IMG/VR virus record: IMGVR_UViG_3300025645_000574
Location: 1-20,627 of that record
From: a virus
Length of the DNA stretch: 20,627 bases
Direction: 5' to 3' (one strand)
The translations under genes and the position numbers were made by a program. The notes beneath the pieces are model-generated. The model made no database searches. It saw nothing but the letters and a program-made list of their open reading frames with translations, and was not told the DNA's origin. Numbering within the stretch: the first letter of the stretch is position 1; every line of letters begins with the position of its first letter. Below, in pieces: positions 7,493 to 13,177 of the stretch.

Positions 7493-7707
7493 TACTTTTT
7501 CTTTTTGCTGCCTTTGGCGTAATTGGGGTCTTTACAGTATTTCGATGCCGCCATGTTTGCGTAAGCTGACGGATACGTGTCAAAAGTGCGTTTTGCCCAA
7601 GCTTTGCCCGCAGGACATATTTTGCTGCCTTTACTTTTTTTTGAGGCGCCGCCGCCCTTCGCGTAATAGGTCAAACCTCTGGGCATGTCTCCGCGTGTCA
7701 TTACCAT
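7492..7707 (-). CDS. Small basic protein with CPAGKAW...YPSAYAN...YCKDP motif
   Basis: The product has 71 residues. A flexible Gly/Lys-rich N-terminus (residues 1-30) leads to a compact motif with two Cys (CPAGKAWAKRTFDTYPSAYAN followed by MAASKYCKDPNYAK) and ends in a Lys tail. I recognise this motif as one shared by many small phage proteins, without a known function. ATG 7707 overlaps the stop of the gene upstream and has GGAG 9 bases before it; a second ATG at 7701 would give a protein two residues shorter. The paired Cys and Lys tail suggest a nucleic-acid-binding or virion role. Confidence 0.7.
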   Translation of the reverse strand: MVMTRGDMPRGLTYYAKGGGASKKSKGSKICPAGKAWAKRTFDTYPSAYANMAASKYCKDPNYAKGSKKKK

Positions 7708-7985
7708 GCGTCACAACTCCAATACCTAGCGGTAAATTTATCTTTCGCAGTGTCACAATTATGGCGGGCTCTAAAGTTCTTACGACGACCCGGTTGGCTT
7801 TTTTTAATAGTCATGTCTGGATCTCCAAACCGTACTATCTTTACCTCGGTGCCTTTTTTTGCAAGAACTGCGGACTTTTTGTTTTTGCCCGGTGTTCTTT
7901 TTGGCTGGTTGTACCCAGAAAAAGTTTCACCTCGGTACTGTAAGCGGCCCGAGGGTGTTCTTTTAACGTCTTTGGTTGTCGCCAT
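7701..7985 (-). CDS. Small phage protein with FGDPxM...RARHNC...YWSC motif
   Basis: The product has 94 residues. A basic N-terminus is followed by the run KIVRFGDPDMTIKK, then GRRKNFRARHNCDTAKDK and ARYWSCDAW at the C-terminus. This FGDP...RK.FRARHNC...K..ARYWSC layout is a recurring phage domain that I recognise but for which I know no firmly assigned function. Two Cys and one His in the last 25 residues could bind a metal. It starts 3 bases after the stop of the gene upstream with a poor ribosome site, so it may be translated by coupling. Its last bases overlap the next ATG. Confidence 0.75.
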   Translation of the reverse strand: MATTKDVKRTPSGRLQYRGETFSGYNQPKRTPGKNKKSAVLAKKGTEVKIVRFGDPDMTIKKSQPGRRKNFRARHNCDTAKDKFTARYWSCDAW

Positions 7986-7987
7986 CG

Positions 7988-8602
7988 TTATGCATGAAAA
8001 GTAGTTAGAGTCAAAAACGTGCTTACCGTATATTGCACAAAAATACCGGCAGTGAACAAAACACCTTCTTCTGGCACGATCACGTCTCTTGTAGCAGTAG
8101 CAGACCCCACGGAGCTTATCTTCATCAAGCTAGTGCCCGAAGGACTAGTGGTCAAAAAATCCACGTTGCCCGCGTTTGCCGTGCTGGTCAAAAAGGCGCC
8201 TTTTAATCGAGCCCTACCTGCAAAAATAACGTCGGAAGCGTCGGCGCTGATGCCTGCTTTCACGTTGCCCGCTGGATCGCCTACTGCCGTGATACTCGCT
8301 ATCGTCAAAAAGAAGTTACTACTAGTCGCAACACCTGCGTTCGCACCAGTGACCGTTTCAGTTTGAGAATCGCCGTTTACGTCTGTACCGACTACGGTAA
8401 AAGATATTTCGTCGTCATCGCCCGCTGAAGTGATAGTCACCTTTCTGGCATGACTAAGTGTCACAGATCCACCGGAGGCTAATGCGCCACCTATCGTCAA
8501 GGCGGCGTTGTTGCCTACTGCCGCATTTGCGGATATTCCATCATCATCCGCTGCAACAGTGTCAGCCGTAATAGTAACTGAAATTACATCTGAGCCTGAC
8601 AT
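7988..8602 (-). CDS. Beta-rich virion structural protein
   Basis: The product has 204 residues, with almost no Trp or Cys and abundant Ala, Gly, Thr, Val and Ser. Strand-like runs (VTLSHARKVTITSAGDDDE, ISFTVVGTDVNGDSQTETVTG, VIVPEEGVLFTAGIFVQYTV) suggest an Ig-like or jelly-roll surface protein. The NGDxQTETVTGANAG run is a type I have seen in marine phage virion proteins. AGGAGA lies 6 bases before the ATG. Its position after the capsid terminator and beside another beta-rich gene suggests a decoration or tail-associated protein. The exact function is unknown. Confidence 0.75.
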   Translation of the reverse strand: MSGSDVISVTITADTVAADDDGISANAAVGNNAALTIGGALASGGSVTLSHARKVTITSAGDDDEISFTVVGTDVNGDSQTETVTGANAGVATSSNFFLTIASITAVGDPAGNVKAGISADASDVIFAGRARLKGAFLTSTANAGNVDFLTTSPSGTSLMKISSVGSATATRDVIVPEEGVLFTAGIFVQYTVSTFLTLTTFHA

Positions 8603-8614
8603 AGACTTCTCCTA

Positions 8615-9163
8615 TTAAGCGATCTGCACATACTCAATGATGAAAGTAAAAGATCCTGCAGTAGTCGCATCAACGGTATTAGTGATGTTGCAGAAAATCG
8701 TTCTTGCAGCAGAAGTGTACTGAACAGAAGCAGGGGCCGTAGTGCCGCTTTGCGTCTGGGCCACAAGCGTTGTTGTGGTTACGTTGTGCTCAACAACAGT
8801 CGTACCGCCGTCCAAAATCTCATCAGTCACTGCCGCAACAATCTGTGCGCCAGAAGACGAAGTACCAACCTCATAACCAATGTCACCCGTACCAATAACT
8901 GGTGAGGTGTCACAGAAGATCTTGATGTCAGTGATGATTGTGTTGGCAGGCTGCGTGAACTCGCCAATAGAAGGACTATCGCCAGCAGTGGTGTTAACCG
9001 TTACCCCTGTGGCAAAACCTACGTGCTTGACGTACTTGTTCGTAACAATGCCCGTAGAGGCAATGTTTGCAACATCGGTAAAAGCGCCAGTAGTGGCATT
9101 TTTTGAAACTACAGTAAAACCGTTCTCTGAACGGACGGGACCGTTGAAAGTAGTATTAGCCAT
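8615..9163 (-). CDS. Virion structural protein, probably beta-rich decoration or tail protein
   Basis: The product has 182 residues. The start MANTTFNGPVRSENGFTVVS is typical of a group of marine phage virion proteins. The rest is Thr/Ala/Val/Ile-rich with several likely strands and ends SFTFIIEYVQIA. GGAGA lies 7 bases upstream of the ATG. It is the first gene after the terminator that follows the major capsid gene, so it either depends on read-through or has its own promoter, which I could not identify. Function is inferred only from composition and place. Confidence 0.75.
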   Translation of the reverse strand: MANTTFNGPVRSENGFTVVSKNATTGAFTDVANIASTGIVTNKYVKHVGFATGVTVNTTAGDSPSIGEFTQPANTIITDIKIFCDTSPVIGTGDIGYEVGTSSSGAQIVAAVTDEILDGGTTVVEHNVTTTTLVAQTQSGTTAPASVQYTSAARTIFCNITNTVDATTAGSFTFIIEYVQIA

Positions 9164-9240
9164 GATTTTCTCCTGTCTTGGCCGGTGTCAGCCACGGAAT
9201 GCGGCTGTCAGGATCAGTCAACAATAACTAAACAACAGGC

Positions 9241-9270
9241 AAAAAGAAAGGGCGACATAGTCGCCCTTCC
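9241..9270 (-). terminator. Rho-independent terminator after the major capsid gene
   Basis: Reading on the minus strand, a perfect 9-bp stem (AAGGGCGAC / GTCGCCCTT, 9248-9268) with a 3-base loop is followed by TCTTTTT. It lies 20 bases downstream of the capsid stop codon at 9290. It would set capsid mRNA level apart from the genes beyond. Confidence 0.85.
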
Positions 9271-9289
9271 AAAGCAGCAAAAGCTTGCT

Positions 9290-10195
9290 TTACGCGCCCG
9301 GAGTACCAAACACGGCACGCCAATCGCTGACGCCGAAAGAGTATCTTTCGCGAGCTTTGAAGCGCATGTTGCCGGTGTCAAAGTCCCCTTCCATCGCTGT
9401 TTTGATGGGGGTTCTGTTGAACAGTTTGAAGCCGTTAGGAGCGTCTGTCTTGATGAAGAAAGCGTCACTGTCCGTAAGGAAGTGGTTCACTACTGCACCG
9501 TCAGGAAGCATACCCATTGACTTGTTGGCGTTAATATCATTATCCGCCGTTCCGGAACGCAGGTTTGAGTTCAGCACTCGTTCTGCGATGAATTGCAGTT
9601 CTTTTGGAATGATCAACTTCATTCCACGAACGGCAATCTTCAGACCTCTTTCGTCGGTCAAACCAGCAATTTCAATCAGCATTTGCTCAAGCGACGTCTC
9701 ATTGAGGTCGGCAGCAGTTGCCAAAAGGTTTGTTTGGTTACCAGAGATAGAGGGGTGAGCCGCTGAACAAAGAGCCGCACCATCACCAATCGGTGATCCA
9801 GTGCTGAATGCATTGTTCAGAACGGTAGCTGCACGGATTTGCTTGGTTTGAGACATCGAACGAGCTAGTGCGCGTGTATAACGTGCTGCCAGACGGTCGT
9901 ACAAATTGTCTTCTATGGCTTCCTCGGTGATCGAAAAAGCCAACGCTATTGTTTCCATCGTATATCGTGCAGTGTAAGTCTCCTGCGCGTCATCAAATGA
10001 AATTGCGGTGCCTTCTGATTTCACAGGGGCAGTACCAAACCCTGAAAGCATGACTTCTTCTTCGAACGCTCGGTCAGAAGTTTCTTCGTCAAAAATTTCA
10101 GCGTGCTCTTGATCGTAACGATCATACTCCAAGCCGAACAAAGCATTTAGGCCGGGTTCAAGCTCTTTCGCTAATTGTGCGCGAGTAATAGGCAT
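9290..10195 (-). CDS. Major capsid protein (HK97-fold type)
   Basis: The product has 301 residues. Residues 45-100 (LSGFGTAPVKSEGTAISFDD to AFSITEEAIEDNLYDRLAAR) fit the E-loop and following spine-helix region of HK97-fold capsid proteins. The GAALCSAAHPSISG segment (139-152) and the C-terminal NRTPIKTAMEGDFDTGN then MRFKARERYSFGVSDWRAVF (260-296) match a group of major capsid proteins common in phages of this layout. There is no cleaved N-terminal scaffold extension and the gene begins directly with an ordered helix. AGGAG lies 6 bases upstream. It follows the scaffold candidate and a decoration candidate and is followed by a strong terminator, consistent with a highly expressed late gene. 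Confidence 0.9.
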   Translation of the reverse strand: MPITRAQLAKELEPGLNALFGLEYDRYDQEHAEIFDEETSDRAFEEEVMLSGFGTAPVKSEGTAISFDDAQETYTARYTMETIALAFSITEEAIEDNLYDRLAARYTRALARSMSQTKQIRAATVLNNAFSTGSPIGDGAALCSAAHPSISGNQTNLLATAADLNETSLEQMLIEIAGLTDERGLKIAVRGMKLIIPKELQFIAERVLNSNLRSGTADNDINANKSMGMLPDGAVVNHFLTDSDAFFIKTDAPNGFKLFNRTPIKTAMEGDFDTGNMRFKARERYSFGVSDWRAVFGTPGA

Positions 10196-10210
10196 TGAAT
10201 TTCTCCTACC

Positions 10211-10861
10211 TTAGATGCCAGTTGTGGTGGCAGTGGTTTGTGAATCGAATCGAGCATTCGGTGAGTTGTAGTGCGCATTAATGCGAACGATCAGCGGTAT
10301 ACCGGCTGCAGCAAAATCACTGTTAGCGTCGTCATCGACGATGCCCATGATTTTCAGCGGCAATGTAGCTGTAGTTGCAATAGTTGACACACCCAACGCC
10401 GAAGTAGATCGACCGGTGTCTGTAGAACCCGAACGAGCAGAAGTTCCAAGGCTTGCGTTTGCGAAAACACCAGCCAAAGCAGTTGCGCGATTAGTTAAAG
10501 TCGCGTCACTTGCTACTTGGAAAGTTTGCATCGGATTGTCAGCAACGAGGGCTTTGACAGGGAAGTTCGTGTCAACGCTTACGCTGTTGGCTCCGGGCCA
10601 ATAGTTTAAGAACGTGGTCTTTTTAGTTGTGCTATCGACGTACTCAATACCTACTAAAACCCCAAGGGCTTGTGTAGTACCGCCATCAGTAGCGCCAGCT
10701 TGGTCAATCACGCCTGCGGCGAGAGGGACAACAATGCTGTACTGGAAGATAGCGTTTGTATTGTCAGATGCGATCTCATACTTAGTCACACCTGTGGAGT
10801 TCGTCGCACTACCTACCAACCCGATTGGGCGTAGACCGTACGCGGTTTCCTGATTTGCCAT
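10211..10861 (-). CDS. Head structural / decoration protein candidate
   Basis: The product has 216 residues, starting MANQETAYGLRPIGLVGS. The AYGLRPI start is one I recognise from marine phage proteins next to major capsid genes. The rest is Ala/Thr/Val-rich with strand patterns and ends in a low-complexity Thr tail. AGGAGA lies 7 bases before the ATG. It is placed directly upstream of the capsid gene with a 15-base gap, which favours a capsid decoration or stabilising role, although this is inference from context rather than from a recognised domain. Confidence 0.75.
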   Translation of the reverse strand: MANQETAYGLRPIGLVGSATNSTGVTKYEIASDNTNAIFQYSIVVPLAAGVIDQAGATDGGTTQALGVLVGIEYVDSTTKKTTFLNYWPGANSVSVDTNFPVKALVADNPMQTFQVASDATLTNRATALAGVFANASLGTSARSGSTDTGRSTSALGVSTIATTATLPLKIMGIVDDDANSDFAAAGIPLIVRINAHYNSPNARFDSQTTATTTGI

Positions 10862-10877
10862 AAAAGTCTCCTAATAC

Positions 10878-11366
10878 CTAATTATTACGAGGACCACCAA
10901 AAGTAACACGAGATTGGCGTTCAGGTTTGCCAATCCGCATCGTTGAGTGTGCATTCTCGCGTAGGACATCAGTTTCAACAGCTTCAACTTGATCCGCATG
11001 CTTTTGTGTAAAGTAAGCGTTTCGTTCTGCTACTGTTTCCAGTGGAATCCTAGCCAGAAGCAATCCGCCAACTCCAAATACTCCTTCATATCTACCCGAA
11101 TCTATCGTAGGGGCCTCAAAATCTGGATATTCGTCCCGTCGAACAAGTTCATAACCCTCGCGTAGCCGAGCACTAATATTGCTAGTGTCGTCATACCCAC
11201 GGGTTTCTGCTCTAATCCAACGATGCTTATATCCATCCGGCGCGGGTGGAGCATCTAAATTTGACTTGGGGGACCACGGCGTGCGTTTAGCAGTCGCAGC
11301 CCTCGATGATTTTGCGCGAGAAGTCTTCTTGATAGCCTCAATCTCTCTGTCTGTTGAATCTGTCAT
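10878..11366 (-). CDS. Conserved protein between scaffold and capsid genes, unknown function
   Basis: The product has 162 residues. A basic, disordered N-terminus (residues 1-35) leads to a conserved core (YKHRWIRAETRGYDDTSN, ARLREGYELVRRDEYPDFEAP, VGGLLLARIPLETVAERNAY) and a C-terminus ending QSRVTFGGPRNN. I recognise the core from marine phages, in the same place between scaffold and capsid genes, but no function is assigned to my knowledge. AAGGAG lies 5 bases upstream, inside the last codons of the scaffold gene. A role in head assembly is likely from position. Confidence 0.8.
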   Translation of the reverse strand: MTDSTDREIEAIKKTSRAKSSRAATAKRTPWSPKSNLDAPPAPDGYKHRWIRAETRGYDDTSNISARLREGYELVRRDEYPDFEAPTIDSGRYEGVFGVGGLLLARIPLETVAERNAYFTQKHADQVEAVETDVLRENAHSTMRIGKPERQSRVTFGGPRNN

Positions 11367-11368
11367 GT

Positions 11369-12277
11369 CTACTCCTTCACGTACTTCGCGTATTCTTCAA
11401 GCGGCACTCCCAATCGTTTGGCAATAGTTACTTGGCTAGGGGAGAGTCTAACCTTTTTGCCGCGCCCGCCTTTCGACGGACGAGATACCCCGGCTACAGT
11501 TTGTGTAGTCCGGCGTGTATTCGTAGTCTCTTCTTCATCTGCAAACTTATGAGGAAAAGACTCTCTAATTCTTGAATCCAAAGCACTATAGTATTCGTCA
11601 CTAGTGCCGTCCATACCTTTTTCTTGGATCAATTCTTTGTGAATCCCAAAGGCCGCAAAGGTCATAGCGGAGTCTTCACCAAACCAAGGGTTTGATTCAG
11701 CCCAATCTTCAGCGCGTGGATCTGGTTTTTGTGTTGCCGGAGCAGGCTGATAAACAGGCTGTTCAATCTCGGCTTGAACTTGAGCAGATTGCGCTTCTCT
11801 TTGTGCTCGGGCCTGTGCGTGACGATCTGCTGCTACGGCTAATTGCTGCATCTTCTCTTGAGCAGCTAACTGGCGATCTGTATCGCCTGTCTCAATCGCC
11901 GTTTTATATTCGTCTTTGGCTCGCTGCTGTTCAGAAGAAACGCGGTTGCCATACTCGTCGATGTAACTCTTATCTAAGTTATGAAGACGTTGTTTGACAC
12001 TGCTGTTTTCTTGTTGAACGGCTTGAGCAAATTTAACGGCTTCTTCGCGCTCTCGTTCGGCTTCGCGCGCCCGTTTTGTAAGCTGATTAATACGCTTTTG
12101 AACAGACTTGCCGTATTGTTCGTGCTCGTCTTCTGTGCCGTCTTCGCTTACAGCGGTTTCAACGGTGCTTTCTGCTGCCGTTTCCGGCTCATCTAAAATA
12201 ATTTCTTGCGCATCTTCTGTGAATTCTAGGTCGATCTGACCATCATCCGCTTCATGGGCGGGTCTTGACTCTGCCAT
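11369..12277 (-). CDS. Scaffolding protein candidate
   Basis: The product has 302 residues. Residues 1-55 are strongly acidic (DDGQIDLEFTEDAQEIILDE). Residues 56-175 form a long charged, Gln-rich coiled-coil. A conserved-looking patch follows (RAEDWAESNPWFGEDSAMTF, YYSALDSRIRESF), and the C-terminus is a basic segment then a helix-turn-helix-like end (GKKVRLSPSQVTIAKRLGVP, LEEYAKYVKE). An acidic, coiled-coil protein with a basic coat-binding tail just before the capsid gene is the usual form of a phage scaffold. No protease active site is visible. AGGGG lies about 8 bases before the ATG. Confidence 0.8.
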   Translation of the reverse strand: MAESRPAHEADDGQIDLEFTEDAQEIILDEPETAAESTVETAVSEDGTEDEHEQYGKSVQKRINQLTKRAREAEREREEAVKFAQAVQQENSSVKQRLHNLDKSYIDEYGNRVSSEQQRAKDEYKTAIETGDTDRQLAAQEKMQQLAVAADRHAQARAQREAQSAQVQAEIEQPVYQPAPATQKPDPRAEDWAESNPWFGEDSAMTFAAFGIHKELIQEKGMDGTSDEYYSALDSRIRESFPHKFADEEETTNTRRTTQTVAGVSRPSKGGRGKKVRLSPSQVTIAKRLGVPLEEYAKYVKE

Positions 12278-12287
12278 GTGTTATCCC

Positions 12288-12734
12288 CTAACCGTGATAA
12301 ATATCTTTCGGATCTAGAATTGTTCCCAATATTTCGTCGTCATTGAGCATGCGAACTTCGCTACCAAAGGCAGCTTTTTTGTCGCCGTTCAAACGGAAAC
12401 GAGAACCAGCGTATCGAGCAAAGATCACCCAATCGCCTTCTTTGCACCACTCGCCTGTCGGATAGCGTTCTTTATCCTTGTAAGCAAGCGGCCCAGCTTT
12501 GAGCACGTAACCGACCTGAGTCTGTATTACGTCCTCTTCTAGAGTTTTAGGAGCAAGTAAAATACCGCCGTCGCTTTTTTCAGGTGGGCGGAAAGGCATA
12601 ATCAAAATGCGCCAGCCGGTTGGCTGTGGCAAGCGTTCGATAAGCTCTTTGTCTACTAAGGACGGGTCTAAGACCCGGTTTTCATCTGCGACGTAGCAAC
12701 CGGACACATCCAGTGCTTCATTCGTATCAGGCAT
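12288..12734 (-). CDS. GroES-like co-chaperonin
   Basis: From ATG 12734-12732, with AGGA 8 bases upstream, the product has 148 residues; a longer in-frame start at 12803 lies inside the gene upstream and is rejected. Residues about 38-148 follow the GroES plan: a RILIMPFRPPEKSDGGILLAP section (42-62) corresponding to the N-terminal strand and mobile loop with GG-I-L, then VGYVLKAGP (74-82), GDWVIFARYAGSRF (100-113), and a final DDEILGTILD strand (132-141). Residues 1-36 are an extra N-terminal extension. Co-chaperonins cap GroEL; T4 gp31 is the classic phage case and is needed for capsid folding. Its place just before scaffold and capsid genes suggests the same job. The ATG overlaps the stop of the gene upstream by 8 bases. 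Confidence 0.85.
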   Translation of the reverse strand: MPDTNEALDVSGCYVADENRVLDPSLVDKELIERLPQPTGWRILIMPFRPPEKSDGGILLAPKTLEEDVIQTQVGYVLKAGPLAYKDKERYPTGEWCKEGDWVIFARYAGSRFRLNGDKKAAFGSEVRMLNDDEILGTILDPKDIYHG

Positions 12735-12924
12735 CTCTTTGTTCCTGTTTTTCAAGCATTTCAGAGAGCTCAACCAAAACGTAATCGCACGCTCTGATTT
12801 CACCCATGCATTCTCTGTAATGTTCCATATCTTTGATCCCGCCTTCAGACATGAGTTCCTGAATTTGGGCTTTGCGACCTTTTAATGTTTTTTGTACAAA
12901 CTGTACGACATCTAGATCGTTCAA
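12727..12924 (-). CDS. Small helical phage protein (65 aa), TTG start
   Basis: The product starts at TTG 12924-12922, supported by GAGGA 7 bases upstream, and has 65 residues (MNDLDVVQFVQKTLKGRKAQ, then a helical part EHYRECMGEIRACDYVLVEL ending EKQEQRDA). It looks like a short coiled-coil. I recognise this sequence type from marine phages between portal and scaffold genes, but know no function. The last 8 bases overlap the start of the GroES-like gene, so the two are coupled; a head-assembly or connector role is plausible. Confidence 0.75.
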   Translation of the reverse strand: MNDLDVVQFVQKTLKGRKAQIQELMSEGGIKDMEHYRECMGEIRACDYVLVELSEMLEKQEQRDA

Positions 12925-12973
12925 TGAGTTTCCTCGTCGTTTATTATCCGAGCAACTCCGATACTATCGCGTT

Positions 12974-13177
12974 TTATGCGATTGTAAAGTCCCCGCCACG
13001 CAAAGCAGCACCCATTCCACGCTTTTTACCGCGTGTAATTTTTGCTGTCATTGTGTTTGGCGTAGCTTCTTCCTTCGCAACTGCGTACGGAATACTGCCT
13101 TGGTTCTGTATCTCCGCTTTCGCAACGGGCGTAGGCGGTTCTTTTGGCGTTACGCCATTTACTTTGACTGTTCTCAT
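12974..13177 (-). CDS. Small basic protein overlapping the portal stop
   Basis: The product has 67 residues, with a Pro/Lys-rich N-terminus (MRTVKVNGVTPKEPPTPVAK) and a basic end TRGKKRGMGAALRGGDFTIA. The RGMGAALRGGDF ending is a type I have seen beside portal genes in marine phages. Its ATG overlaps the portal stop codon by 4 bases (ATGA), so its translation is coupled to that of the portal. No function is known; a peptide-like minor head component is possible. Confidence 0.75.
   Translation of the reverse strand: MRTVKVNGVTPKEPPTPVAKAEIQNQGSIPYAVAKEEATPNTMTAKITRGKKRGMGAALRGGDFTIA

Noticed and set aside
12735-12803. Extended N-terminus for the GroES-like protein from ATG 12803
   Set aside because: It would overlap the 65-residue gene by about 77 bases; ATG 12734 has a ribosome site and the usual short overlap.
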